This document shows positions 23,938 through 32,669 of a DNA stretch of 64,000 nucleotides, piece after piece. Every line of letters begins with the position of its first letter. The stretch's first letter is position 1. Source of the DNA: Planctomycetota bacterium. GTDB lineage: Bacteria; Planctomycetota; UBA1135. The notes under the pieces are model-generated. The model saw only the letters and a program-made list of their open reading frames with translations. It was not told the origin of the DNA and did no database searches. The stretch is taken from contig SHNF01000017.1 of NCBI GenBank assembly GCA_004295085.1, positions 187,058 to 251,057 of the forward strand, given 5' to 3'. Both the position numbers and the translations under genes were made by a program.

Positions 23938-25739
23938 CGTCTCCGGCCCCGCGCCTGAGCCCGCTGCGGCCGTTCTGGCTGCTGCTGCCGCTGGGGATCC
24001 TGTTCCTGGCGTCGCTGGTGCGCCTGGTGCAGCTGCAGGTGTTTCCGGATCCCGACCACGTCGGCAGCGCGCTGCGCAACGCCCACCGCGAAGCGCGGCT
24101 GGAGGCGCCGCGCGCGCCCCTGCTGGACGTGGATGGCCACGTGCTGGCGCAGGACGCTCAGCGCTTCCGCCTGGTCCTGGACTGCCCTTCCCAGTACCGC
24201 CGCCACCTGCAGCCCGCGTTTCCGCGCAGTGTCGCCATGGCCGAGCTGCAGCCCATCTTCCAGGCCGCCGGCCTGGACCCGGAGCGCCTGATTCCGGTTG
24301 TCCTGGATCCAGAACGTGATCGTTACGCCATCCTGGCCCCCGGGCTGTCCTCGCGGACAGCCCGGCGGGTCCAGGAACTGTTGAATGCCGTTCCCGGCTC
24401 CGGCCTGCGCCTGGAGCCGTACTGGGAGCGCGTATTTCCGCAGGGCCGGGCCCTGGGCCAGATCGTCGGACTCACGCGCGTGGACGCGGACGCCCACGGC
24501 CAGAGCCGCCACGGCGTGTTCGGCCTGGAGCAATACTTCGACGCGGCCCTGCGCGGCCAGGACGGTTGCAAGACCAATCTCGTGGTGGGCAGCCAGCACG
24601 GCGTCAACCCGTTGCTGCGCTACGTGCCGGCCCAGGAAGCGCCGCCGGTGCCGACCACGTTGGACGCCGTCCTGGCCGTGCGTGCCCGGGAGGAGCTGGC
24701 CAAGGTGATGGAGAAGTACCGGCCGGAATGGGTCACGGCCGTGGTCGTGGACTGCGTGACCGGCGACCTGCTGGCAGCGCTGGCACTGCCGGACTTCGAC
24801 CCGAATCCGGGCGCGCGCCGGCGCACCAACGCGCGCGGCGAAGCGGTGGGCGTGGCGCTGCCCGGCCTGGCGCCGGTGCACCCCGGCTCCACCTTCAAGC
24901 CGTTCGTGCTGGCCAGGGCCCTGGAGGCGGGGGTGCTGCGCGACGGCCAGCGCTTCAGCCAGGAGGACGGCGCCTGGCGCCTAGGCGGGCGCGTGATCCA
25001 CAACGCCGAGCGCGTGCCCGGCCGCCCGCTGAGCTGGGAGGAGGTGCTGATCTATTCCTCCAATATCGGCGCCGGCAAGATCGGCCTGGAGCTCGGCGCC
25101 GAGCGCTTGCGCGCGCTCCTGCACGACTTCGGGTTCTGGGAGCTGCCGCTGCTGCGCCCGCTGGAATACCGCGTCGGACAGTATCCGGGCGCGCAGCGCT
25201 GGGAGGGCGAGCAAGCCCGCGTCTACACCATCCCGTCGGTGTCCATGGGCCACCAGATCACGCTCACGCCGCTGCGGCTGGCCTACGCCTACGCGGCGCT
25301 GGTGAACGGCGGCCGCCTGCTGCTGCCGCGCCTGCGCAGCGACGCGCCGGTGGTGGTGCGCCGCGAGGTCCTCGCGCCCGACACCTCGCGCCGCATCCGC
25401 GCCGCCCTGCGCGGAGTGGCGGAGGAGCCGGAACGCACCTGGCTGCCGCGCTTCGACGATCTGGACTGGGGCGGCAAGAGCGGCACGGCCGACCTGCGCA
25501 CCGAAGTGGCGGAGGACGGCTACACCTGCCTGTTCGTCGCATTCGGCCCCGTGGACGAGCCGCGGGTGGTCACCGTGGTCGTGGTGCACAAGCCGGCCCA
25601 GGGTGGTCACTTCGGCAGCACCCTGGCCGGTCCGGCGGCGGCGCGCATCCTGCACCACGCGATCACGGGACAGGACCGGCGCGCCGGTGTGAAATCCTTG
25701 GATTCGCCGCGGCCGCTGGATATGGTGGCGCGCAACTGA
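23934..25739 (+). CDS. ftsI: Class B penicillin-binding protein, peptidoglycan transpeptidase (FtsI/PBP2 type)
   Basis: A 601-residue septal-type transpeptidase. One signal-anchor helix (FWLLLPLGILFLASLVRLVQ, about 14-33), a dimerisation/pedestal region, then the transpeptidase domain. Active-site motifs: Ser319-Thr-Phe-Lys322 in HPGSTFKPF, Ser375-Ser-Asn377, and Lys515-Ser-Gly-Thr518. No C-terminal PASTA domain. GTG 23934 is preferred because it makes a GTGA overlap like the neighbours; ATG 23889 (15 more residues) and TTG 23883 are in-frame alternatives. Confidence 0.93.
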   Translation: MTSPAPRLSPLRPFWLLLPLGILFLASLVRLVQLQVFPDPDHVGSALRNAHREARLEAPRAPLLDVDGHVLAQDAQRFRLVLDCPSQYRRHLQPAFPRSVAMAELQPIFQAAGLDPERLIPVVLDPERDRYAILAPGLSSRTARRVQELLNAVPGSGLRLEPYWERVFPQGRALGQIVGLTRVDADAHGQSRHGVFGLEQYFDAALRGQDGCKTNLVVGSQHGVNPLLRYVPAQEAPPVPTTLDAVLAVRAREELAKVMEKYRPEWVTAVVVDCVTGDLLAALALPDFDPNPGARRRTNARGEAVGVALPGLAPVHPGSTFKPFVLARALEAGVLRDGQRFSQEDGAWRLGGRVIHNAERVPGRPLSWEEVLIYSSNIGAGKIGLELGAERLRALLHDFGFWELPLLRPLEYRVGQYPGAQRWEGEQARVYTIPSVSMGHQITLTPLRLAYAYAALVNGGRLLLPRLRSDAPVVVRREVLAPDTSRRIRAALRGVAEEPERTWLPRFDDLDWGGKSGTADLRTEVAEDGYTCLFVAFGPVDEPRVVTVVVVHKPAQGGHFGSTLAGPAAARILHHAITGQDRRAGVKSLDSPRPLDMVARN

Positions 25740-25741
25740 CC

Positions 25742-27208
25742 ATGCGCGTTTCTCGGCTGTCCCGGCTGCTCGAGGTGACAGTCCATCCGCCGGCTGCGGC
25801 CGATCCGGAACTTGCGCGCGCCGCCTTCGACTCGCGCCGGGTGCAACCCGGCGACTTGTACTGCGCGCTGCCGGGGACGCGCTGCGACGGCCGCCAGTTC
25901 CTGGCGCAGGCGCGGCAGCGCGACGCGGCGGCGGTGCTGATCGGCGCGCCCGCGCCCGGCCTGGACCTGCCGCAGCTGCTGGCGCCGCACGGCGTGCCGC
26001 TCGCCCGGCTGGCGGGCCGGGCGGCGGCGGCGCTGGCCGGCGATCCGTCGCGCGAGATGTGGGTGGCGGCCGTGACCGGCACCAACGGCAAGACCACGGT
26101 CGTGCACCTCGTGCAGCAGGCGCTGCAGTCGGCGTCCATCCCGTGCGCGCGCTCCGGAACCCTGGGCTTCGCCTTCGGCGCGCAGGAACAGCGCGGACTC
26201 CACACCACGCCCCCGGCCGACGAGCTGCAGGACTGGCTGCGCGGCGTGCGCGCGCGCGGGGCCCGCGCGCTGGTCCTGGAAGCTTCTTCCCACGGGCTGA
26301 GCCAGGACCGCCTGAGCGGGCTGGCGGTGGACGTCGCCGCGTGGACCAACCTGACGCACGATCACCTGGACTACCACAAGGACCTCGAGGAGTACGCCGC
26401 CGCCAAGGCCCGGCTGGTGCACGGGCTGTCCTCCGCGGGCGTGGCCTTCCTGCCCGCCGGCGACGCGCGCATCCTGCAGTCCTGCCGCGGCGCGCCGGCG
26501 CGGCGCGTGACCTGGTCCCTGGACGCTCCGGCCGAGCTGGCGGGGCGCGTGGCCGCCGGCAGCGGCGGCATCGCGCTCGAGGTGCTCGGCTCCTTCGGCC
26601 CGGCGCGCATCGAGAGCCGGCTGGTCGGGCGCCACAACGCCGAGAACCTGCTGCTCGCCTTCGGCGTGGCCCGCTGCGCGGGATTGACGGCCGAGGAGGC
26701 GGCCGCCGGCCTGGGCGCGGCCCTGGGCGCGCCGGGACGGCTGCAGCGGGTGGCGGCCGGCGCGCCCTGGCTGCTGTACGTGGACTACGCGCACACGCCG
26801 GACGCCCTGACCCGCGCCCTGGCGGCGTTGCGCCAGGCGCACCCCGGCCGGCGGCTCGGGATCGTGTTCGGCGCCGGCGGCGATCGCGACCCGCACAAGC
26901 GCGCCCCCATGGGCCGGGCGGCGGCCGGCGGCGCGGACTGGTGCCTGGTCACCAGCGACAACCCGCGCAGCGAGGATCCGGCGTCCATCGCCGCCGCCGT
27001 GGCTGCCGGAGTCGCCGCGGCCGGGCGCGCGCCGGAGGTGGAGCTGGACCGGCGCGTCGCGCTGCATCGCGCGCTCCGCCGCCTGCAGCCGGGTGAGGTC
27101 CTGCTGGTCGCGGGCAAGGGCCACGAGGACTACCAGGAGATCCAGGGAGTGCGCCATCCCTTCGACGACTGCGTGGAGCTGGAGAAGGCCGCCGCATGCT
27201 CGGTCTGA
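25742..27208 (+). CDS. murE: UDP-MurNAc-tripeptide synthetase MurE (probably meso-diaminopimelate adding)
   Basis: A 488-residue Mur ligase that adds the third residue to the peptidoglycan stem. ATP loop TGTNGKTT (112-119), the EASSHGLSQDRLSGL block that follows, THDHLDYHKDLEEYAAAKA with the carbamylated-lysine region, and DYAHTPDAL. The specificity loop reads DNPRSEDP; Asn-Pro-Arg there is typical of enzymes using meso-diaminopimelate rather than lysine. It starts 2 nt after ftsI and overlaps murF by 13 nt. Confidence 0.94.
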   Translation: MRVSRLSRLLEVTVHPPAAADPELARAAFDSRRVQPGDLYCALPGTRCDGRQFLAQARQRDAAAVLIGAPAPGLDLPQLLAPHGVPLARLAGRAAAALAGDPSREMWVAAVTGTNGKTTVVHLVQQALQSASIPCARSGTLGFAFGAQEQRGLHTTPPADELQDWLRGVRARGARALVLEASSHGLSQDRLSGLAVDVAAWTNLTHDHLDYHKDLEEYAAAKARLVHGLSSAGVAFLPAGDARILQSCRGAPARRVTWSLDAPAELAGRVAAGSGGIALEVLGSFGPARIESRLVGRHNAENLLLAFGVARCAGLTAEEAAAGLGAALGAPGRLQRVAAGAPWLLYVDYAHTPDALTRALAALRQAHPGRRLGIVFGAGGDRDPHKRAPMGRAAAGGADWCLVTSDNPRSEDPASIAAAVAAGVAAAGRAPEVELDRRVALHRALRRLQPGEVLLVAGKGHEDYQEIQGVRHPFDDCVELEKAAACSV

Positions 27209-28617
27209 ACGCCGCCGAAGTGGCCCGCGCCGTGAGCGGCGTCTGCATCGGACGCGGCGAGCAGCCGATCAGCGGCGTGGTGACGGACAGCCGCGCGGTC
27301 CGGCCCGGCAGCTTGTTCGTGGCGCTGCCGGGCGTGCGCACCGACGGCCACCGGTTCCTGGCCGAGGCGCAGTCCAGAGGCGCGGCGGCCGCGCTGGTGC
27401 AGCCCGACCGCGGACCGCGGCCGGCCGACCTGGACGTCATCGTCGTCCCGGACACGCTGGCGGCGCTGGGCGCGCTGGCGCGCTTCCATCGCGCACGGCT
27501 GGCGGCCAGCGTCATCGGCGTCACCGGCACCGTGGGCAAGACCACGGCCAAGGACTTCCTGGCCGCGCTGCTCGGAGGGCCCGGCGCGGCGGTGCACGCG
27601 GCTCCGGCCTCGTTCAACTCGGAATGCGGCCTGCCGCTGGCCATCCTGGCGGCGCCGCTGGACGCGCGCTTCCTGGTGCTGGAATACGGCGTCAATGCGC
27701 CGGGCGAGATGGAGCGCCTGCTGGCCATCGCGCGGCCGCAGCACGCCTGGATCACGGCGCTCACGGAAGTGCACCTGGAAGGCATGGGCGAGCGCGCCAC
27801 CATCGTGGCCGAGAAGTGCAAGCTGGCGCGCGCGGTGCCGGAAGGCGGGCGCATCTGGCTGGCGTCGCGCTGGGCGGATGACTGCGCCGAGCACGCGCGC
27901 GCCTGGTGCGGCCGGGTGCACTGGACCGGCTTGCACGACGCGGGCGGCGACGCCGGCGGCATGCGCGTCCTGCATGCCATACCCGGCGCCTTCCGGGTCG
28001 ACATTCCGGGCCTGGGCGAGGCCGTGCTGCCGGTGGTGGCGCGTCACGAGGCCGAGCTGGCGGCGACCGCGGCGCTGGCGGCGCTGGAGCTGGGTGCGCC
28101 GCCCGCGGCGGTGGCGCAGCGCCTGACGCAGCTGCAGCGGCCTCCGGGACGCCTGCAAGTGCACTCCTTCGGCCCGGTCGTCGTGCTGGACGACGCGTAC
28201 AACGCCAGCCCGGCCTCCATGGAGGCGGCGCTGGCGGTGCTGGCGCAGTGGCCTCGGGGTGGCCGTCGCATCGCCGTGCTCGGGACCATGCACGAGCTGG
28301 GGGCGGCCGCCGAGCGCTGCCACCGGCAGGTGGGGCAGGCCGCGGCCGCCCTGCCCTTGGATCTGGTGCTGTGCGTGGGCCGCGGCGGCGCCTGGATCGC
28401 GCACGCGGCGGCGCAGGCGGGCGCGGCCGCCGCCGCCGTGGAGGATCCGGCCGCAGCCGTGGCGCGGCTGCGCGCGCAGCTGCAGGCCGGCGACGTGATC
28501 CTGCTGAAGGCCTCGCGCGCGGAAGGCCTGGAACGGCTGCTGCCCGAGCTGGAGGCCGCGGCGCGCCTGCTCACGGCGCGGGGGGTGGCAGGTGCCGCGC
28601 GGGAGGGGCGCGCGTGA
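27196..28617 (+). CDS. murF: UDP-MurNAc-tripeptide:D-Ala-D-Ala ligase MurF
   Basis: A 473-residue Mur ligase that adds D-alanyl-D-alanine to the tripeptide precursor. The N-terminal domain shows VVTDSRAVRPGSLFVALPG. The ATP loop is GVTGTVGKTTAKDF, followed by NSECGLPLAIL and EYGVNAPGEMERL, which are MurF-specific. The C-terminal domain has LDDAYNASPASMEAAL and LGTMHELG. The start overlaps murE by 13 nt and the stop overlaps mraY by GTGA. No ddl gene for D-Ala-D-Ala is in the window. Confidence 0.95.
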   Translation: MLGLNAAEVARAVSGVCIGRGEQPISGVVTDSRAVRPGSLFVALPGVRTDGHRFLAEAQSRGAAAALVQPDRGPRPADLDVIVVPDTLAALGALARFHRARLAASVIGVTGTVGKTTAKDFLAALLGGPGAAVHAAPASFNSECGLPLAILAAPLDARFLVLEYGVNAPGEMERLLAIARPQHAWITALTEVHLEGMGERATIVAEKCKLARAVPEGGRIWLASRWADDCAEHARAWCGRVHWTGLHDAGGDAGGMRVLHAIPGAFRVDIPGLGEAVLPVVARHEAELAATAALAALELGAPPAAVAQRLTQLQRPPGRLQVHSFGPVVVLDDAYNASPASMEAALAVLAQWPRGGRRIAVLGTMHELGAAAERCHRQVGQAAAALPLDLVLCVGRGGAWIAHAAAQAGAAAAAVEDPAAAVARLRAQLQAGDVILLKASRAEGLERLLPELEAAARLLTARGVAGAAREGRA

Positions 28618-29750
28618 TCCTGTGGCTGGTGCAGTGGCTGGCGCCGCCGGACAGTCCGCTGCGGGCGCTGGAGTACATCACCGTGCGCGCGCTCCTGGCC
28701 GGCGCCAGCGCCTTCCTCCTGGCGCTGCTCCTGGGCCGCCGCATCATCGCGCGCCTGCACACCGCCGGCGTGGCCGAGAACGCCGGCGCCAGCGACAGCG
28801 CCGAGGTCGGGCGCGTCGCGCTGGCCGCCGGCAAGCACCGCACTCCCACCATGGGCGGCGTGTTCTGGGTCTCGGCCATCCTGTGCAGCACGCTGGTGTA
28901 CGCCAACCCCGGAGAGCTGCTCGTGCTGCTGGGCGCGGTGCTGGTGGTCGGCATGGGCGCCATCGGCTTCATGGACGACTGGATCAAGTGGAAGCACGAG
29001 CACGGGCGCAACGGCCTGAGCCGCAGCGCGAAGCTGCTGGCCAGCCTCGCGCTGACCACGTACGTGGCCGTGTCCCTGTGGCTGATCGGCGAGCGCACCG
29101 GCCGCCCGGAGATGTGCCGGATCTACCTCCCGGTGCTCAAGGACTTGTACGCCTCGCCGGAGCTGCTCGGCGCATTCGGGCTGCCCTTGTTCGCGGTCTT
29201 CACCAGCTTCGTGATCCTGGCCACCTGCCACGCCGCCAACGTCACCGACGGGCTGGACGGCCTGGCCGCCGGCTCCGGCCTGATCGCATTCCTGGCCTTG
29301 ACGGTGGCCGCGTACGCGGTGGGTCACTTCGTGCTGGCCGACTACCTGTCGCTGCCCTTCATCCCCGGCGCTGGCGAGGTGGCGGTGCTCGGTGCCGCCG
29401 CCGTGGGCGCCACCCTCGGCTTCCTGTGGTTCAACTGCCACCCGGCGCAGATCTTCCTGGGCGACGCCGGCTCGCTGCCGCTGGGGGCGCTGGTCGGTTA
29501 CCTGGCCATCGTCAGCAAGCAGGAGCTGGCGCTGCCGCTGCTGGCCGGGGTGTTCGTGCTGGAAGTGGGCACGAGCCTGCTGCAGATCCTGTACTTCAAA
29601 CTCAGCGGCGGGCGGCGCTTGTTCCGCATCGCGCCGCTGCACCACCTCTACCAGCTGCGGGGCTTGCCGGAGCAGAAGATCGTGGCCCGCTTCTGGATCG
29701 GCGGCGCCGTGTCGGCGGCGCTGGGCCTGTTGCTGATCAAGGTGCGCTGA
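28614..29750 (+). CDS. mraY: Phospho-MurNAc-pentapeptide transferase MraY
   Basis: A 378-residue polytopic enzyme that forms lipid I on undecaprenyl phosphate at the inner face of the membrane. Signatures: HRTPTMGGVFW, GFMDDWIKW (catalytic Asp pair), NVTDGLDGLAAG and FLGDAGSLPLGALVG. The usual APIHHHFE motif appears as APLHHLYQL, keeping two histidines. About ten hydrophobic segments are visible. GTG 28614 lies in the murF stop. The next gene should be murD in the classical order but is ftsW. Confidence 0.94.
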   Translation: MILWLVQWLAPPDSPLRALEYITVRALLAGASAFLLALLLGRRIIARLHTAGVAENAGASDSAEVGRVALAAGKHRTPTMGGVFWVSAILCSTLVYANPGELLVLLGAVLVVGMGAIGFMDDWIKWKHEHGRNGLSRSAKLLASLALTTYVAVSLWLIGERTGRPEMCRIYLPVLKDLYASPELLGAFGLPLFAVFTSFVILATCHAANVTDGLDGLAAGSGLIAFLALTVAAYAVGHFVLADYLSLPFIPGAGEVAVLGAAAVGATLGFLWFNCHPAQIFLGDAGSLPLGALVGYLAIVSKQELALPLLAGVFVLEVGTSLLQILYFKLSGGRRLFRIAPLHHLYQLRGLPEQKIVARFWIGGAVSAALGLLLIKVR

Positions 29751-30913
29751 TGGCCGACGCCGCCGTGCCTGCGCGTTTCCTGCTGGCCTGCATTCTGGCC
29801 CTGGCCTTGATCGGCGTGGTGGCCGGCATCGCCGCGGCGCCGCCCGGCGCCGCGGTGGCGGCGCTCGGCCTGCACTCCCTGCACCTGAGCCTGGGCCTGG
29901 CGGCGTTCCTGGCGGGGTACGCGGCACCGTCGGAGCGGGTGCGCCGGCTCGCTCCGGGCCTGCTGGCGCTGGTGTTCGCGCTGCTGGCGCTCATGCTGGC
30001 GAGCGAGGGCGTCGGCCGCTCCGCCAACGGCGCCGAGCGCTGGCTCAGCATCGGCGGCTTCCAGTTCCAGCCGTCGGCCCTGCTGCAGTGCCTGTGGCCC
30101 GTCGCCCTGGCCGGCTGGGCGGCGCGCGATCCGCTGCGCCTGTCGCTGGGGCGCGAGCTGGCCAAGCTGATGCTGCTGTTCGGGCTGCTGGTGACGCCGG
30201 TGCTGCTGCAGCCGGACCTCGGCTCGGTGCTGATCCTGCTGGCCGTCACCGGCATCGCCTTGTTCTTCGCCGGCGCGCCGGTGCAGTTCCTGCGCCTGCT
30301 GGTGCCGGTATGCGTGGCCGCGCTCATGCTGGCGGCGTTCCTGTTCGACCACGTGCACTCGCGCCTGGAGGACTTCCTGCAGGGCGAAGTGCCGTACCAG
30401 ACCTTGCGCGCCGAGCAGGCGTTCGCGGTGGGCGGGCTGGAAGGCACCGGGCCCGGCGCCGGCCTGCTGCAGCACGGCTTCGTGCCGGAAGGGGACACCG
30501 ACTTCATCCTGGCCTTGATCGGCGAGGAGTGGGGCTTCCCCGGCACCCTGGCCGTGTGGCTGCTGTTCATCGCCTTCACCGTGCTGGGGGTGAAGGTGGC
30601 CAGCCGCGCCGAAAGCCGCTACGGCGCCATCCTCATGGCCACGGCCACGCTCATGGTGGCGGTGCAGGCGGCCCTCAACATGGCAGTGGTCACCGGCGCC
30701 GTCCCGCCCAAGGGCCTGCCGCTGCCCTTCGTCAGCCGTGGCGGCTCGTCCATCCTCGCCCTCTCGGCCTTGCTCGGGATCGCGCTGCGCGCCGCGCTGC
30801 AGCGGCGGCCCGTTCCGTCGTCTCAACCTGCGCATCATCCATGGAACGCGTCCAACGCATTGGTCTCATCGCCCTGGTCGTCCTCCTCGGAGTCGCCGCG
30901 CTCGGCCTCCTGA
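29750..30913 (+). CDS. ftsW: Lipid II glycosyltransferase FtsW (SEDS family)
   Basis: A 387-residue multi-pass SEDS protein, the septal peptidoglycan polymerase working with FtsI. Signatures: ERWLSIGGFQFQPSAL, LQPDLGSVLILLAV, GLEGTGPGAGLLQHGFVPEG followed by TDFILALIGEEWGF, and PFVSRGGSSILALSALLGI. The ATG overlaps the mraY stop by 1 nt. The final 33 residues (Ser/Pro/Ala-rich) follow the last helix and are read from DNA that also encodes the start of the LysM gene. A RodA role cannot be excluded, but the dcw position favours FtsW. Confidence 0.9.
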   Translation: MADAAVPARFLLACILALALIGVVAGIAAAPPGAAVAALGLHSLHLSLGLAAFLAGYAAPSERVRRLAPGLLALVFALLALMLASEGVGRSANGAERWLSIGGFQFQPSALLQCLWPVALAGWAARDPLRLSLGRELAKLMLLFGLLVTPVLLQPDLGSVLILLAVTGIALFFAGAPVQFLRLLVPVCVAALMLAAFLFDHVHSRLEDFLQGEVPYQTLRAEQAFAVGGLEGTGPGAGLLQHGFVPEGDTDFILALIGEEWGFPGTLAVWLLFIAFTVLGVKVASRAESRYGAILMATATLMVAVQAALNMAVVTGAVPPKGLPLPFVSRGGSSILALSALLGIALRAALQRRPVPSSQPAHHPWNASNALVSSPWSSSSESPRSAS

Positions 30914-31563
30914 TCGGCCCGAAGCTGCGGGGCGCGCCGGAGCCCGAGGAGTCGGCTTCCCTGGACTCCGGCGCCCTGCCCAGGACCAGCCTGCTGCCGC
31001 CCGAGCAGCGCGGCATCACCCCGGCCAGCTTCCAGGCGCCGCCGCTGCAGCATCCGGTGAACGGCGGCAGCGGGCCAGGGGCCAACCAGGTGATGACCCT
31101 GGACTACGGCAACCTGCCCCGGTCCAACAGCTATGCGGACGGCGGAGGCAGCGTCGCGGGTGGGTCCGGGCGCAGCGTGCGGGTGCGCGAAGGCGACACG
31201 CTGGAGAAGATCGCGCGCCGCGAGCTGGGCGACGCCGCCCGCTGGCGCGAGATCCAGCAGCTCAACGGCGTGGACCCGCGCAAGATCAAGGTGGGACAGG
31301 TGCTGCAGCTTCCCGGCGCCCCGGGTACGGCCGGCGCCGCCGGCATGGCCGCGCCCGCGGCGGGCGCGCCGTCCGCAGGCGCGCCGGAGGCCGCGGGCGA
31401 GCGCAGCTATGTCGTGCAGAGCGGCGACACCTTGAGCTCGATCTCGCAGTCCGTGTACGGGACGTCCAAACACTGGCAGAGGATCCAGCAGCACAACGGC
31501 ATCAGCGATCCGCGGCGCGTGCGCGCCGGTCAGACCTTGCGCATTCCGCCCCTGCCCCGGTGA
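30841..31563 (+). CDS. LysM-domain membrane-anchored protein
   Basis: A 240-residue protein with an N-terminal signal anchor (RVQRIGLIALVVLLGVAALG) and two LysM modules. Module 1 is VRVREGDTLEKIARRELGDA to KIKVGQVLQLP (about 113-155). Module 2 is YVVQSGDTLSSISQSVYGTS to RVRAGQTLRIP (about 190-237). LysM binds N-acetylglucosamine of peptidoglycan, so this should sit on the wall side. No catalytic domain is attached. It overlaps ftsW by 73 nt and murG by GTGA, an unusual insertion in a dcw operon, suggesting a division or wall-anchoring role. Confidence 0.88.
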   Translation: MERVQRIGLIALVVLLGVAALGLLIGPKLRGAPEPEESASLDSGALPRTSLLPPEQRGITPASFQAPPLQHPVNGGSGPGANQVMTLDYGNLPRSNSYADGGGSVAGGSGRSVRVREGDTLEKIARRELGDAARWREIQQLNGVDPRKIKVGQVLQLPGAPGTAGAAGMAAPAAGAPSAGAPEAAGERSYVVQSGDTLSSISQSVYGTSKHWQRIQQHNGISDPRRVRAGQTLRIPPLPR

Positions 31564-32663
31564 CGCTCACCACGCGGCCTTCCGTGCTCCCGGGCGCGCG
31601 CGCCGCGCGCTCCGGCGGAGCGCCGTTGCGCGTGCTGTTCGTGGGTGGGGGCACGGGCGGCCACCTGGCCCCCGCCCTGGGCCTGGCCGAGGCCCTGGAG
31701 GAGCGCGGCCACCACACCTTGTTCCTGACCAGCGGGCGCGCGGTGGAGCGCTGGTTCCTCGGCGAGCAGCGCGCCGCGGTGTCGCTGCGCGTGGAAGGCG
31801 GATCCTGGGCCTGGTATCTCGCTTACGGCCCGGGCGCGCTGCGCGCCCGGGCGCAGTCGCGGGCCTTCGATCCGCACCTGGTGGTGAGCCTGGGCGGTCG
31901 TATCGGCGCGCTGGCGCTGGCGGCGCGCCGTGGCCGCCCGCTGGTGGTGCTGGAAGGCAACCGGGTGGTCGGGCGCAGCGTGCGCTGGATGCAGCGCTGG
32001 GCGGAGGCCACGCTCACCCTGTTCCCGGACACCCTGGCGGACCTGCGCAAGGGCAACTGGGTCGGCCCGATCGGCCGGCGCGCGCTGGCGCGCGTGGCGC
32101 AAGCGGAGGCGCGGCGCCGCCTGGGCCTGGCCGCCAAGGCCCCGGTGCTGCTCCTCGTGGGCGGCAGCCAGGGAGCCCGCGACCTGAACGAGTTCGCGGC
32201 CGCGCTGCTGCCGCAGCTCGCGGGCACCGGTTACCAGCTGCTGGCGCTGACCGGCGCCGGCAAGGCCGAGCCGCTGCGCGCGGCCTGCGCACTGCACCGC
32301 CTGCCCGCCGTGGTGCTGGAGCGCCTGACCGACATGGGTCTGGCCTACAGCGCCGCCGATGCGGCGCTCAGCCGCGGCGGGGCGGCCACCATCGCCGAGC
32401 TGTGGTTGTTCCACCTGCCGGCGGCCATCGCGCCCTACCCGCACCACAAGGACCGCCAGCAGGAGCACAACGCACGCGCGCTGGGCCCGGGCGCGCTGCT
32501 GCTGCCGCGCCTGGACCGCGACGACGCCGCGGCGCTGCTGGCGCTGCTGCGCTCCCCGCAGCGCCTGCGCTCCATGGCCGAGCACCTGCGCGCCAGCGCG
32601 CCGGCCGAAGGCGGACAGCGCGCCGCCGACTTCCTGGAGGAAACCGCGCGCGCGCGCGCCTAG
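31560..32663 (+). CDS. murG: UDP-GlcNAc:lipid I N-acetylglucosaminyltransferase MurG
   Basis: A 367-residue GT28 glycosyltransferase that makes lipid II on the cytoplasmic face. The acceptor loop is FVGGGTGGHLAPALGLAEAL. The donor-side motifs are LLLVGGSQGARDLNEFAAAL, MGLAYSAADAALSRGGAATI and a following HHKDRQQEHNARAL, the equivalent of the family's DNHQxxNA region. The usual EQN motif is EGNRVVGRSVRW. GTG 31560 sits in the preceding stop. murC starts 6 nt after the end. Confidence 0.92.
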   Translation: MTLTTRPSVLPGARAARSGGAPLRVLFVGGGTGGHLAPALGLAEALEERGHHTLFLTSGRAVERWFLGEQRAAVSLRVEGGSWAWYLAYGPGALRARAQSRAFDPHLVVSLGGRIGALALAARRGRPLVVLEGNRVVGRSVRWMQRWAEATLTLFPDTLADLRKGNWVGPIGRRALARVAQAEARRRLGLAAKAPVLLLVGGSQGARDLNEFAAALLPQLAGTGYQLLALTGAGKAEPLRAACALHRLPAVVLERLTDMGLAYSAADAALSRGGAATIAELWLFHLPAAIAPYPHHKDRQQEHNARALGPGALLLPRLDRDDAAALLALLRSPQRLRSMAEHLRASAPAEGGQRAADFLEETARARA

Positions 32664-32669
32664 TCTCGC

